Source: Tritrichomonas musculus
Taxonomy: Eukaryota > Parabasalia > Tritrichomonadida > Tritrichomonadidae
Assembly (NCBI GenBank): GCA_039105265.1
Contig: JAPFFF010000007.1
Location: forward strand, 2,046,001-2,110,000
Reading direction: 5' to 3'
Length of the DNA: 64,000 nucleotides
Part shown: in pieces, positions 38,137 through 48,817 of the stretch
How the letters are laid out: every line of letters starts with the position of its first letter
Numbering within the stretch: the first letter of the stretch is position 1
Translations under genes and position numbers: made by a program
The notes under the pieces: model-generated
Seen by the model: only the letters and a program-made list of their open reading frames with translations
The model's database searches: none
Told to the model about the DNA's origin: nothing

Positions 38137-41100
38137 ATGCTTGAACCTCTTCAAAACAAAATAAATAGCTTAGGTGCAAGTAAAATATATGTTGTATGGG
38201 GAAAATATTATCTCAAAAATATCGATCCGCCGCGAGATTTATTTAAACAGTATCCACAATTAGAACAATTTTCAAGTTTAATCAAATACAAAGCAATTGA
38301 CAAAAATGAATTTAAAACCAAATTAAAGCTCATGAATACCAAAGATGATATAGAAAAAGTTTTAGTCCAAACGTTCAAACTAGATAGTCAACTAAACTTA
38401 CCACTAATTCTCAATTTTTTCACAAAAGCTAGTGAATCATCAATTTCTAAATCTAATAAAAAAGTTTTCAAGCCTGTTTACTGTGCAGCAATTCGTTTTT
38501 TTATTCAAATCGCCTATCAATCCAATTCTCTTTTTGATAATGCAATAAGAGGACAGAATGTCGATTTCATGGATAAAATAAAAACAATACCTCAATTCTT
38601 TTCTCAATTTCAAGGAAAATATTTTAACAACTTCCTAATTATCGTAGTGCCTTTTTTGAGCATATTTATTTCAAAACTCCCAATGATATTTAAAGATACA
38701 TCAAATCCAGCTTTGAAATCAACATTCATTTATTTGATTTCCACATTTTTAACACTTGCCTCGTCAGAAACAGCTTTTAATCCTGGACAGCCAAGTCAAA
38801 TAGTCACAAATATTATTCAAATAATTGGAGGTATCCTTAATATTTACAAATCAACAAATTGGGATGTTGAATTTGTTCGAGGATTATTTTTATTATTTTC
38901 ACAATTATCGGCTAATATTAATTCATCAAGTAGACAAGGAATTGAATTAGTTATATGCAACATCAGCTTTGTTTTTAATTCCCTTCAACAGTGCACAAAT
39001 GTACAGCCCAATGAATTGTATCAATTATCTGTTGCTTGTCTTCAATGTTTTCAATTTTGCATTGAATTAGAAAAAATTGAAAATGATTTAGTTTTACTCC
39101 AAGTTCCAAATATTGTATGTTTAATACAATGGCTTGTTAAATATTTTTCAAAAGATCAAAATACAACTTTAGAAAAAGCAGTTCTAAAAGATTTGAAAGA
39201 TCCTACTGATCTGGGACCCATTAACATGAATGCATATTTTTCATATATGGACACCATTCGATATACATCTCCAAAATTACGACCTGAGCTTAATCAATCG
39301 TTAGAAAAGATCAAATCAATCGTGAAACTTTTCAATGATCCGGTTTCATTTTTGAAATCATTAGTAAATAAAGCATTTAGTGTCAATTTAGAACAACTTC
39401 CTGATTGTCATCTGTATATCATTTTCATTGCTGAACTTATTTTCAGATTTGATGAACGTTTAGTTGAAAAGAGTTTCAGTGGAAGTTGGAACCATCTATT
39501 TAAGCCTGAAATATTTCCAATCAAAGTTGGAGTTACGTATGATAAAACGCTCACTGAATGCTGCCTTCTTATTATGCTTCGATGCATCATGTATGATGAA
39601 GTTGGAGCCAGTACAAGCGCTATTTTTGAGAATATTGCCAATTTTGCAAAAACGCATGGTGAAATTGTATTCAGCTATTTCATCAATTTATTCAATTCTC
39701 TTCTTGTTGGTGTTGATCAAAACTCCGCCTTTATGTCCACTTTTTCAAAGTCCAGTAATTTACTCGGAATACTAATATCCATCGCTCAGCGAAGACTTGC
39801 ATTCTATGATTTAATTCGAAATTTGGTTGTGAAAAGTCCCAATTATGCATTTTCATCGAATGAAATTGACTTTCTTATATGCCAGACTTTTCCAGATGAA
39901 AAACGTTCAAAATCTTCTGCAGAATTGATTCAAATTGGCCTGAAACTTGCCAGAACAGCGCCAGAATCAACATTATCTCTTATCGGAATGATAGGAACAA
40001 CAATATCACGAATGCTATCAGCCAAAATGCCAAAAGCTATTGAAATGTTCAGAATTGTTGCTCAATCTCAAGCAATTTTTGAATTACCAGATTCAATTGT
40101 TTTAAAGCTTGGACCAACTTTTGATGCCTTTTCATTCATACCTATAGTTTTTCCAAATGAGCTGGTTAATATCTTGAATTATTTCATTCATATTTCAAAG
40201 AAATCGCCTTCAATAGCCAACGCTCTTCAATCACCGGATTCTAAGATTTATTCCAACTTGTCAAAAGCCTGCGAAATAAATTCAAATGAAAACATAATTA
40301 ATTTACTTTTTTCATTAGCAACAAATGATTCAATGAACATTGTAAATTCAAGAGCTTTAGAACTAGTTTTAGAAAGAGCTAAAATGTCACCTAAAGAAAT
40401 CCAAATCATTTTAAAAGTAGATGAAATGTGCGAAAAATCTCATGATAATTTAAAGAAAGTTTGTACCTCTGAAGTTCCTGGATTCATTATTTCTAGAATA
40501 TCAACAGTATCAGATCAGCAAACCAAAAATCTTCTGTTTTCACTTTATAAGAAGATTGTTTCTTATAACTTCACCGTATCAACCTTCTTTTCAACAATTG
40601 TCATCATTTTCAAGCCCACATTTGATATGCCACAAACTATAACAGAAATCTATTCTAATCTGATTAAGGCTCAAAAATCATCTATACAAAATGGAAGCAT
40701 ATTATCTGTTTTTACTGCACAAAATGTTGGTCCCAACATTCTTCCGTTATTTAGAAGATTAAACGGATGTGAAAAGTGCGCATCTGATATCAAAGGAATC
40801 AATTATTGTCCAAATTGTGGAGCTTTGAAAATGCAAGATGGGGTTAAATATGTTTCATGTATTTTATATTTTTTGGCGAAAATGCTGAAAGTTTCCATTC
40901 ATTTTAATAATGTTTTTTATAAATTAAATGGACCACAACTTCTTGTTCAATTTCTCTCTCAAATAAAGTCTATCTATTTGAACAAAGAAGTCATTGACAA
41001 ATTATTTAAGATTTTCAAGAAGATTCAGCATCCAGATTTAGCGATTAATTATGTTGAATCAATATGGATGAATTTTGATTTCATATCACAATTTTCTGAA

Positions 41101-44100
41101 GAAGATCATAATTATTTCTTTGGTAAAATCCCAGATGCGTATGAATTAAATAAGAAAGCATTTTGTAAACGAACGATTGTTGAAAGTGTTTTATTTAAAT
41201 TAATGAATGAAAAAAGTGACTCAAATTCCTATGCGTTATTATCATCTCTTTTAAATAGTCTTGTTTCTGGGGCCAACTCGAAGTCATTATTATCAACATT
41301 CTTTTCCATTTTGTATGACAACTCATCGCCAGCATTGACTGATTCCATCTTAAACATGACATACATGTTGATTGTCACGAATAACAAGACAATGCTAGAC
41401 ATATTAGATGAGTTTTCATATTTCAAGCCATTTGTTCCATTGATGGCCATTCCCAACTCAAATATACAAAAATTAAGTCTTCAATGCATCATGAAAATGC
41501 CCACAGCCAAGACAGATACGATGAAGTTGTATTCAACGATGATTCAATGTTCTGTTGCTTACAATAAAAGTGACAATGATGAAATCATCTTTAAGCAACT
41601 TAATGATTACATTGAAGCGATGCCCAATCTTCTACCTTTTTGGGCAACAGTTGTTCGCAATTTCAATGATTCAAGACGAATCGATGAAAGTTTCAATCAA
41701 CTTCGTAAAAATGATTCTGATCTTCAAAAGTTTGCTGATGTTCCAATCTGGTTCTATTGGCTTTTTACAATCAAGAAATTCAGCCAAGACGAAATTGCAA
41801 ATTTAATCTTTGATTCGAAGAACGAATTGAAAGTTAAAGAATTGTCACTTTTATTTGATTTCTTTGAGATTTATCAAAGTGAAATCGACATTGATTTTAC
41901 ATCAATTCGAACTTCCATTCTCAAGACATTATTAACTAAATCATTCACAAATTCGGAAGCTTCTAAGACGAACCTTCGAATCATCTTTTATTATCTCTTC
42001 TTCATCAAAATAAAGCCGCAAAAAGCGAAGAGATTCAACTGTCTTGAGCACTTTTTAGACAAAAAGTTGGCACTTTTCTCAGAAAAAGCGAGATATCCGT
42101 CTGTTTTTCATTTAAAAATAGACGAAAAGACCGGAAAATGGATTGATGCGACTTTTGCCAATGAAGTTCTAACAAAAGTGACACCTGAATCATCATTCTA
42201 TGTTGAATTCAGTCGCACTTTTCGTGTTCATTCGTTTGTTCTTTTTGCTTACATTGCGAGAACGTTGAATCGATTCACGAGAAAGACGAATCTTGAAATA
42301 TCGGCACTTTTTGAGCCACTTCTTCAAAAAGCTGATATCGTCACTGCTTACATTGTAGCTTCAATACTTTGTACAAGTTGGAAGTTGCCGATGCTTGATG
42401 AATACCTTGACTATTACCACGACGACAGAGACTCGCCCGAGTATCAAATTTTCAAGTTCGAAGACAGGATGAGTCAGAGTGCAAGTGTCAACACATTCAC
42501 TCAACTATTGAACGAAACAATTGAAAAGGCTATCGTTGTGTCTATTCCTCTTAAAGAGCCTGACGATGACGTGTCTGTCAAGTCTTTCTGCTCTTATTCT
42601 GATCCGGCCATTTATAAGCCAATTCTTGACAATTTCTCAGAATTCAAGCAAAAGCAAAGTTCTAAAATTATGCAAGATAAGATGTTCAGAAGTAAACTTC
42701 TTGCGAATTTCATGACAAAACTTCAATTGGGTTGTGGGCCTTGGGCCTTGAAAACAAATCAACTTCGATTTGTAATGTTTAATTCAACATCCCCTCGCGG
42801 TGTTCGTAATATCATGAAAATATTCAGCTTGCCTAATTCTACAACTGATTTGTCATCAAAGAACGTCAAAACTCAGCTTTTCCAAACTAAGTTGGTTGAT
42901 ATTCAAGGAGTAATTGATGGTGATATTTCAATTGTCAAAAATTCTATCCTTTTCGAAGGAAAAGATTCGTCAAGAACTAAGATTGATATACCATCATCCG
43001 ATATTGTATTCGTCTTCAAGAGAAATGATCAACTCTATCCATATTCAATTGAAATATTTTCAATTGATAATCGGTCGTACCTATTTGCGTTTGCAAACTT
43101 GCAAGTTCTCGATACTTTCCTTAAGCAACTAGATAGAGTTATTTCATCCCAACGAAGTGACAAATTTGTTAAATCTAAGTTTAACATATATCAAAAGTTA
43201 TCATTAGCAAATCCAAGCATTATACAAAAAGTGACAACTACTGAAATTTACTTGAAGATGAATCTCCTCAAGTTGTGGCAAATGAGAGAAATTTCTAACT
43301 TCCAATATATCTATTATTTGAATCTCCTCCTTGGCCGTACTTACCATATGATTGAGTCTTATCCAATCTTTCCAGCTATTGCTGGAATCTGTGACCAAAT
43401 AAACCTCACCAATCCTAAGTTTTTCGCTCCATTCCCAAGTTATCAGCCATCCATCAATGGCGATGATGTATCGAATTACCTTTGTCGTCTTGTTCCTTTC
43501 AATGTCCCCTTCTCGAAGCTAAAGAACAAGAAGCCCTTGAGAGATGCATCTGAAATCAATATTGGATTCCAAGAACTTTACTATTTGCCAGCTTTTCTTA
43601 TAAATGAGAATCAATTTGTCACAATAGAAAATGTCAAACTTCCACAATGGGCACAAAATAATCCATACAGATATGTATCAATTCTTCGACGTGCTCTTGA
43701 AACGGATTATGTATCAATGAATCTTCCAAAATGGCTTGATGAAGCTTTTGGTAAATGTTTTCTGTTTGCAACACCTCATCAGCCAAGAAATGTGCAAAGT
43801 GTCCCTCGTCCAGCTCCTTATCAGAACGCTGACATGATTCCATCTGAGTTTCCATTGCCTCTTACGTCTGTTTTGAGAATCAAGAAGCAAATCTGCATCT
43901 GCAACAACAACCTCGGATTTGACTTTAGAAATAACAAATCAAGGGGTGGCTATGTTCAATTCAAAATACCATCTGACATCCACGGATCAGTTCTCGCTGC
44001 CTCTCGTGTGCAGCCATGTGTTGTTATTGGCAAGAAGAACGAAGCCTCAATCACGATTCTTGTTCTTGGGCCGAATTCAGTCGATGTTTCAGCTCAAACA

Positions 44101-44970
44101 TTCATACTTTCACCAAATCCATCCAGTTCATCATTGCAACTCATTCCAATTCAACAACAACAAGCTCAATCAAATACTAATAATATTAATAATGTTGGTG
44201 GTTCGAATGAATTTCAGTTTATTTCTTGTGCAGCCATTCTAGGTGACAAATATTTGGTCATTGCTTTCGATTGCAATTTGTCTGTATATCGGATATCAAA
44301 CGAAAGTGGCGTTGCTAAGGAAGTTGTACGACAGAAGCCACCGTCTGCTTTTAATAGGATGCCAGGAGCCCCCCAGAATCAGCAAAGTTCTACTCCTCCA
44401 CCAACAACAACCACGATCTATCTCTCGGAGCTTTCAACGACATCATTCCACAACTCACAAGTCATCTGTGTAGCCGGCAATGCTGAGCTTGGCCTTATTG
44501 CCTCGATTGACAGAGAGTACAACCTTGTCATTGAGACACTCTACAACGAGACATTCATTCGAAGCATTCCTTTGCCATTAACAAATGCTGCCTCAAGCCA
44601 GCAACAGTTGCAGCAGCAACAGCAGAGAATGACGCCCTTCATTGAGGTCTTTAAGAGCGGCATTATTATCGTAGTGTTGGCTGGCCAAATGGAGTCTAAA
44701 ATCTTCCTCTACGATACAAGAGGAAAATTGATCGGCGGACAAAATGTCCAGGGAAGAATTGTCGAAACCGACAAAATTTACTTCAATTTTGCGTTCGAAT
44801 ACCTCGTGGTTGGTATCGAAAACGTTGGAATTAGAGTTCTTGATGTTATCGATTTGAGAGAGGATAAAAGATTCGATATTCCTGAGTTCTCCGGTAAATT
44901 CACTACAATAGCTAAGACTAGAGCAGTGGTGGCTGAAAATAGAGGAAAACTGGTTCTTATCAAATTTTAA
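38137..44970 (+). CDS. BEACH-WD40 protein with PH-like domain and zinc-ribbon-like motif (2277 aa)
   Basis: BEACH proteins (LYST, neurobeachin, LvsA families) guide vesicle fusion and lysosome size. Residues 1-1560 are helical, armadillo-like. A CEKC...CPNC pair at about 877-893 suggests a small zinc ribbon. A PH-like domain lies at about 1580-1670 (for example KNSILFEG and SSDIVFVFKRNDQLYPYSIE). The BEACH domain follows at about 1700-1890, with WQMREISNFQYIYYLNLLLG, then GFQELYYLPAFLINENQF and LPKWLDEAFG in place of the usual WIDLIFG. The family segment with HADR (LHGxxFDHADRMF) is absent, so the domain is short and divergent. A WD40-like propeller fills 1900-2277, broken by Gln/Asn and Pro-rich loops. 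The ATG at 38137 is the start; the preceding TTG has no support. The stop gives TAAA. Confidence 0.9.
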   Translation: MLEPLQNKINSLGASKIYVVWGKYYLKNIDPPRDLFKQYPQLEQFSSLIKYKAIDKNEFKTKLKLMNTKDDIEKVLVQTFKLDSQLNLPLILNFFTKASESSISKSNKKVFKPVYCAAIRFFIQIAYQSNSLFDNAIRGQNVDFMDKIKTIPQFFSQFQGKYFNNFLIIVVPFLSIFISKLPMIFKDTSNPALKSTFIYLISTFLTLASSETAFNPGQPSQIVTNIIQIIGGILNIYKSTNWDVEFVRGLFLLFSQLSANINSSSRQGIELVICNISFVFNSLQQCTNVQPNELYQLSVACLQCFQFCIELEKIENDLVLLQVPNIVCLIQWLVKYFSKDQNTTLEKAVLKDLKDPTDLGPINMNAYFSYMDTIRYTSPKLRPELNQSLEKIKSIVKLFNDPVSFLKSLVNKAFSVNLEQLPDCHLYIIFIAELIFRFDERLVEKSFSGSWNHLFKPEIFPIKVGVTYDKTLTECCLLIMLRCIMYDEVGASTSAIFENIANFAKTHGEIVFSYFINLFNSLLVGVDQNSAFMSTFSKSSNLLGILISIAQRRLAFYDLIRNLVVKSPNYAFSSNEIDFLICQTFPDEKRSKSSAELIQIGLKLARTAPESTLSLIGMIGTTISRMLSAKMPKAIEMFRIVAQSQAIFELPDSIVLKLGPTFDAFSFIPIVFPNELVNILNYFIHISKKSPSIANALQSPDSKIYSNLSKACEINSNENIINLLFSLATNDSMNIVNSRALELVLERAKMSPKEIQIILKVDEMCEKSHDNLKKVCTSEVPGFIISRISTVSDQQTKNLLFSLYKKIVSYNFTVSTFFSTIVIIFKPTFDMPQTITEIYSNLIKAQKSSIQNGSILSVFTAQNVGPNILPLFRRLNGCEKCASDIKGINYCPNCGALKMQDGVKYVSCILYFLAKMLKVSIHFNNVFYKLNGPQLLVQFLSQIKSIYLNKEVIDKLFKIFKKIQHPDLAINYVESIWMNFDFISQFSEEDHNYFFGKIPDAYELNKKAFCKRTIVESVLFKLMNEKSDSNSYALLSSLLNSLVSGANSKSLLSTFFSILYDNSSPALTDSILNMTYMLIVTNNKTMLDILDEFSYFKPFVPLMAIPNSNIQKLSLQCIMKMPTAKTDTMKLYSTMIQCSVAYNKSDNDEIIFKQLNDYIEAMPNLLPFWATVVRNFNDSRRIDESFNQLRKNDSDLQKFADVPIWFYWLFTIKKFSQDEIANLIFDSKNELKVKELSLLFDFFEIYQSEIDIDFTSIRTSILKTLLTKSFTNSEASKTNLRIIFYYLFFIKIKPQKAKRFNCLEHFLDKKLALFSEKARYPSVFHLKIDEKTGKWIDATFANEVLTKVTPESSFYVEFSRTFRVHSFVLFAYIARTLNRFTRKTNLEISALFEPLLQKADIVTAYIVASILCTSWKLPMLDEYLDYYHDDRDSPEYQIFKFEDRMSQSASVNTFTQLLNETIEKAIVVSIPLKEPDDDVSVKSFCSYSDPAIYKPILDNFSEFKQKQSSKIMQDKMFRSKLLANFMTKLQLGCGPWALKTNQLRFVMFNSTSPRGVRNIMKIFSLPNSTTDLSSKNVKTQLFQTKLVDIQGVIDGDISIVKNSILFEGKDSSRTKIDIPSSDIVFVFKRNDQLYPYSIEIFSIDNRSYLFAFANLQVLDTFLKQLDRVISSQRSDKFVKSKFNIYQKLSLANPSIIQKVTTTEIYLKMNLLKLWQMREISNFQYIYYLNLLLGRTYHMIESYPIFPAIAGICDQINLTNPKFFAPFPSYQPSINGDDVSNYLCRLVPFNVPFSKLKNKKPLRDASEINIGFQELYYLPAFLINENQFVTIENVKLPQWAQNNPYRYVSILRRALETDYVSMNLPKWLDEAFGKCFLFATPHQPRNVQSVPRPAPYQNADMIPSEFPLPLTSVLRIKKQICICNNNLGFDFRNNKSRGGYVQFKIPSDIHGSVLAASRVQPCVVIGKKNEASITILVLGPNSVDVSAQTFILSPNPSSSSLQLIPIQQQQAQSNTNNINNVGGSNEFQFISCAAILGDKYLVIAFDCNLSVYRISNESGVAKEVVRQKPPSAFNRMPGAPQNQQSSTPPPTTTTIYLSELSTTSFHNSQVICVAGNAELGLIASIDREYNLVIETLYNETFIRSIPLPLTNAASSQQQLQQQQQRMTPFIEVFKSGIIIVVLAGQMESKIFLYDTRGKLIGGQNVQGRIVETDKIYFNFAFEYLVVGIENVGIRVLDVIDLREDKRFDIPEFSGKFTTIAKTRAVVAENRGKLVLIKF

Positions 44971-45432
44971 AATTTGATATTTAAATATTAATAATATTAT
45001 TCGTTATTTTTTATTAAACATTTATTCTGTTTTGAAATTTATTCTTATTATTGTTTTTTTAAAATCAAAGTTTTAGGTAACTAAAATATTTATAAATGAA
45101 ATATTTTTTTTGTTATGTTTTAATTTGTTTTATTTCTTAATTTATCAGCTAATAGCTTTTGTAATGATTGTTGTGATTTCATAATATATGATTAAAAAAG
45201 AAAAAAATCAAATTGAATCTATCGAAATTATATAAAATATTTAAAATTTTAAAAATAATTGTATTTTATCTTTTTATTTGATTGTTTATTATAAAAAATA
45301 ATTATAAAAAAGTGATTAGAACAGAAGAAAACATCAAAACAATAAAATGAGACAAATTCTGAACTGAACGATCAGAAAAAAAGAATTAAAATTTATTTGA
45401 AGAACGTTTTTTATTTGTAAAATTTATTTTAA
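44971..45432. other. Intergenic, no gene seen
   Basis: About 460 bases of A/T-rich DNA between the BEACH and dynein-2 LIC genes. Nothing is recognised. Confidence 0.6.
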
Positions 45433-46308
45433 ATGGCTAAAAACGTTGATCCAAGGCGTGATATTTGGGGAGCGCTTATTGCAGATTCAGAAGAAACTAA
45501 AACATCTTTAGGCGCTAATGATGCTCATTTTTTATTTGTCGGTCATGAAAAATGCGGAAAATCTTCATTATTAAACTCTTTCTTTAATCGTCTTGAAGAG
45601 CCTCGACCAACTCTCGCTCTTTCATATCAAAGTTGTACTCTTCATGTTCAAGAAATTGAAAAAATTCTTCATTTTTGGGAACTTGGTGGAGGAATGAATC
45701 TAGAAAAAATTTTAAGCACAATTATAACGCCTGAAATAGAAAAAAATTTTTATGTATTTGTTGTATTAGATTTAATGAATTTTAGTTCAATCGAAACTGC
45801 TATGGAATGGCTTCCTACTATACTAAGACGCTTCAAATCTGGATTTGGTGGTTGTTTTATTGCAGGTACACATTATGATGAATTTGAAGAAAAAGATCCT
45901 TCATTTAAAGCACAAATTGTCAATGGAATTTTTTCATTATGTCATCAATATGGAACAGGATTTTTCACTTTTACACCAAAATTTGATTCTTTAATTTCTA
46001 GATTTAAATCTTTAATCAAATCTTTGCTTATTCCTGATGTTAAAAAGCCAGAACGAGTTTCTTCACATAATGGGCCTACACTAACTTATCCTAATGATGA
46101 TGTAAATGGTGGTGAAACAATACAATCATTTGCAACATTTGTTAAATCAGAAGCTTTGAAACAAACAACGTCAAATAAGCAAAAAAGAAATGATGGATCA
46201 ATAAATCCAGACGATCCACAATATGCGGATGAAGGAATTGATAAAGTTGTGAGAGAGCAAAGCAAAATACTTGATGACAAGCTAAAGGCTCTTATTGCTT
46301 CTATTTGA
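45433..46308 (+). CDS. DYNC2LI1: Dynein-2 light intermediate chain (291 aa)
   Basis: This subunit stabilises cytoplasmic dynein-2, the motor for retrograde intraflagellar transport. The order fits the family: an N-terminal IWGALIADSE segment, a P-loop GHEKCGKS at 37-44, RPTLALSYQ at 58-66, and the FWELGGG signature at 81-87. The family then has the strand FYVFVVLDLMNF, here around residues 104-115, followed by a helix with ETAMEWLPTILRRF. The C-terminal part carries GTHYDEFEEKDP and ends in an acidic/basic helix. Length (291) is a little below the animal protein (about 350). The P-loop keeps Lys and Ser, so nucleotide binding is possible. Together with WDR35 in this window it supports a complete return-transport machine. 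Confidence 0.88.
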   Translation: MAKNVDPRRDIWGALIADSEETKTSLGANDAHFLFVGHEKCGKSSLLNSFFNRLEEPRPTLALSYQSCTLHVQEIEKILHFWELGGGMNLEKILSTIITPEIEKNFYVFVVLDLMNFSSIETAMEWLPTILRRFKSGFGGCFIAGTHYDEFEEKDPSFKAQIVNGIFSLCHQYGTGFFTFTPKFDSLISRFKSLIKSLLIPDVKKPERVSSHNGPTLTYPNDDVNGGETIQSFATFVKSEALKQTTSNKQKRNDGSINPDDPQYADEGIDKVVREQSKILDDKLKALIASI

Positions 46309-46455
46309 ATATATTATAAAGATATCTTTTTTAATTTTTTTTATAATGAAAAGCGCTATGCAAATAATATAAATATATTTTTATGTAAAAAGTCAAATAC
46401 AATTAAAATTTATATTTCCTTTTTTCTAATAAGAAAAAAGAGGGGAAAAAAAACT

Positions 46456-46527
46456 TTCCGACACGGGGAGTCGAACCCCGATCCCGTGGATGAAAACCAC
46501 GTATCCTAACCGCTGAACGATGTCGGA
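46456..46527 (-). tRNA. tRNA-Glu (UUC), second copy
   Basis: Same cloverleaf and same sequence as the copy at 34093-34164: acceptor TCCGACA/TGTCGGA, anticodon loop TTTTCAT, T arm CGGGG-TTCGACT-CCCCG. The flanks differ, so only the gene itself is kept identical. No intron. Confidence 0.97.
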
Positions 46528-46933
46528 TAGATATTTTTTCAAAAGATATTTATTATATCATATTAATACGATTTGAATTTTAATATATATATAAGCATAT
46601 TTTCAAATCATTAATGCATTAAACTTCATAAAACTTGCTTATATGTTTCTAATTTCTTTAATAAATTTCAACATTTCCAAACATATTTTTTCGGAATCCA
46701 ATTTTTAACTATTTGAAAAAGAGTAAAATATTTTATGGTAAAATTATATTAAAGTAAAATATATTTTACTTTTTAATTTGTGTAAAATAAATGTTTATTA
46801 TGAGATATTTTCATTTTTATATTTAAAAATAAAGTATTCAAACATGTGCTTATTTGAAAATTTTAATTTTTATAGGGTGACCCGAAATTTTATGTCAATA
46901 GCAGTTCAGAGTTTTTAATTGTAATAGAAACAA
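46528..46933. other. Intergenic, no gene seen
   Basis: About 400 bases of A/T-rich DNA between tRNA-Glu and the AP-3 sigma gene. Nothing is recognised. Confidence 0.6.
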
Positions 46934-47422
46934 ATGATTTACGCTTTTTTCGTTATTAATGAAAATGGAGATATTCGTCTTGCCAGAGCTTATATCGAAA
47001 TGACTCAGGAAACTCGAAATCGCCTTGCTCATGAAGTCTTCAGAATGGTTTCATCAAGAGCAGCAAATTTATGTAATATAATACCAGGTGATGGAATTAA
47101 AAGCTTTCCATTTCAACGAAAAGTTTCAGTTGTTTACAGATCATACGCCACGCTTTATGTTATTTCAGTAGTTGACGAGTGTGAGAATCCATTAGCAATG
47201 CTCGATATCATTCATACATTTGTCGAAGTTCTTAATGGTTGCTTCAAAGATGTTTCTGAAGTCCAACTTGCTTTTAATCCAGATAAAGCTCTTCAAGCTT
47301 TAGATTCTTTAATTAATGGAGGTTTAATTTTTGAAACCTCTCAAGAACTTGCGTTATCTAGACTATATGAAGAAAATGCTGCTGATAAAAGATTTGGTAT
47401 TAAGATGAATATTAATAAGTAA
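46934..47422 (+). CDS. AP3S: AP-3 complex sigma subunit (162 aa)
   Basis: The protein is the small sigma chain of an adaptor complex that sorts cargo from endosomes or Golgi to lysosome-like organelles. It has the longin fold with MIYAFFVINENGDIRLARAY at the start, YRSYATLYVISVVDECENP in the middle and MLDIIHTFVEVLNGCFKDVS followed by DKALQALDSLINGGLIFET. The AP-3 call rests on the segment RMVSSRAANLCNIIPGDGIK before the tyrosine strand, which has the Cys-Asn and the extra residues of AP-3 sigma; AP-1, AP-2 and AP-4 sigma have no such insert. The C-terminal 25 residues extend past the usual end. Length is normal for the family (about 155-195). Confidence 0.88.
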   Translation: MIYAFFVINENGDIRLARAYIEMTQETRNRLAHEVFRMVSSRAANLCNIIPGDGIKSFPFQRKVSVVYRSYATLYVISVVDECENPLAMLDIIHTFVEVLNGCFKDVSEVQLAFNPDKALQALDSLINGGLIFETSQELALSRLYEENAADKRFGIKMNINK

Positions 47423-48141
47423 TTTGATATTTTTAACATAAACGAGTAATTTATATGCTATCCAAAATTATTCCTTTTTCTTTATTTTAAAATTAATTTA
47501 TAGGAATAGGGAATAAACATATAATAAATGGCCAGTTATTTATATAATATGCTTTTTTTTTTTTTTTTTTTTTTTTATGTAATTAAAATGTTTAAGCTTG
47601 AAATTGCATGAAAATGATCTTATTGATGTGAATTTGGTGAAACAATTACCTGAAATTAAGGATCGACTGTTCCATGCCTCAATGAAAATATCAATCAAAA
47701 TAGCATTTCCATTAAAAAGAACTTTTGTTTATGTATTTGTTCTTGTTTGCAGCAAAAGAATTGAAATATCTAAGAAAATGCCTAAAGTACATTATTTTCA
47801 CAAAAACATATTATCAAATAAATGATTCGAAAATATAAAAAGCAAAATTTAATCGATGAAATAGCTTACTTAATGTAATCATTTGGTAGAATTTAATGAA
47901 GAAATAGACATTGAAGAAGTAAAAAATCATTATGATTGTTCAGCTGAATAAAAATGAAGACAATTGTAGCAAGCTTAAATTAAAATGAATTCAGCTCATG
48001 AATCTGAAATATTTATACAATTCTCAAACTTATAAGTGCTTTAATAAGATAGTGCGCATTTATTTGCAAGTTTCACTTCATTCTCATATTTTTTTTTTTT
48101 TTTTTGGGAGATATTTTTTGCCCCCAATCTCTTTTGACACC
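47423..48141. other. Gene-poor region with poly-T tracts and possible decayed coding
   Basis: A run of 24 T lies at 47553-47576 and one of 17 T at 48089-48105. A 75-codon frame at 47598-47825 (starting MKLHENDLIDVNLVKQLPEI) and the piece NEEIDIEEVKNHYDCSAE near 47900 read a little like protein but do not form a gene. It could be an old gene remnant. Family unknown. Confidence 0.35.
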
Positions 48142-48166
48142 GGCGGTTAAGGTCAATATTGGCCTT
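48142..48166 (+). repeat. Split-palindrome motif, copy 1 (left arm plus core)
   Basis: GGCGGTT followed by the 18-bp near-palindrome AAGGTCAATATTGGCCTT. The same core occurs at 55638-55655 with one change, there followed by AACCGCC, the reverse complement of GGCGGTT. The motif sits in a G+C-richer island of about 90 bases (48106-48197) between two poly-T runs. Confidence 0.7.
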
Positions 48167-48817
48167 GTATCGTACTTCAGAAAAAATCGTCGAGAAGTTT
48201 TTTTTTTTTTTTTTTTACTCTTCAAATTACAATTGCCTTGAAAAACTTTGAAACTGTTAAGTCAATTTTTACTTTGATCAGATTCATGAAATAATGCAAT
48301 GTTTGTTGCATGCGCGATTGCATTAACTGATTTCTCAGAGTTTACAAGAAATAGTAATAATTTTTGAAGCTTGTTTTATGTGATTTTTTCATACTTTTTA
48401 ATGTTTACTTTGCTATAGAATGTATCAAATCATAAAATTCATGTGAAAAATGACTTCCTTTGATGACGATCATACCTATGTTTGCTTATAAAACTGTTTA
48501 TGATTTCATAAGAGGAATCGTTTCTGATGAATAAATTGAATAAAGTCATAAAGATGGATTTAATTCAACTTTGTTAAATGATGAATATTAAAAAAATTCA
48601 ATTGATCCATAAAATACAGCATACTCAATGAAGAATAAAATGGTTATTGTATGATGTTTTTAAAAGTATTGACAAAAAAATCACCCTTGAATCGATTTTA
48701 TTTCTTCTGAGATTCCTTCAAAAAAAAAAAATCAAGATATTCGATTTTTAATGTGATTGGCAAAAATATGAACTTTTTGAAAAATATTTTAGTTTACAGT
48801 TTTTATATGAAAACAGA
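48167..48817. other. Gene-poor region, no gene seen
   Basis: About 650 bases, beginning with the rest of the G+C-richer island and a run of 19 T (48198-48216). All frames are closed often. A TTTTACTTTGATCA-type string near 48269 recurs near 55670 after the second copy of the split palindrome. Confidence 0.45.
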
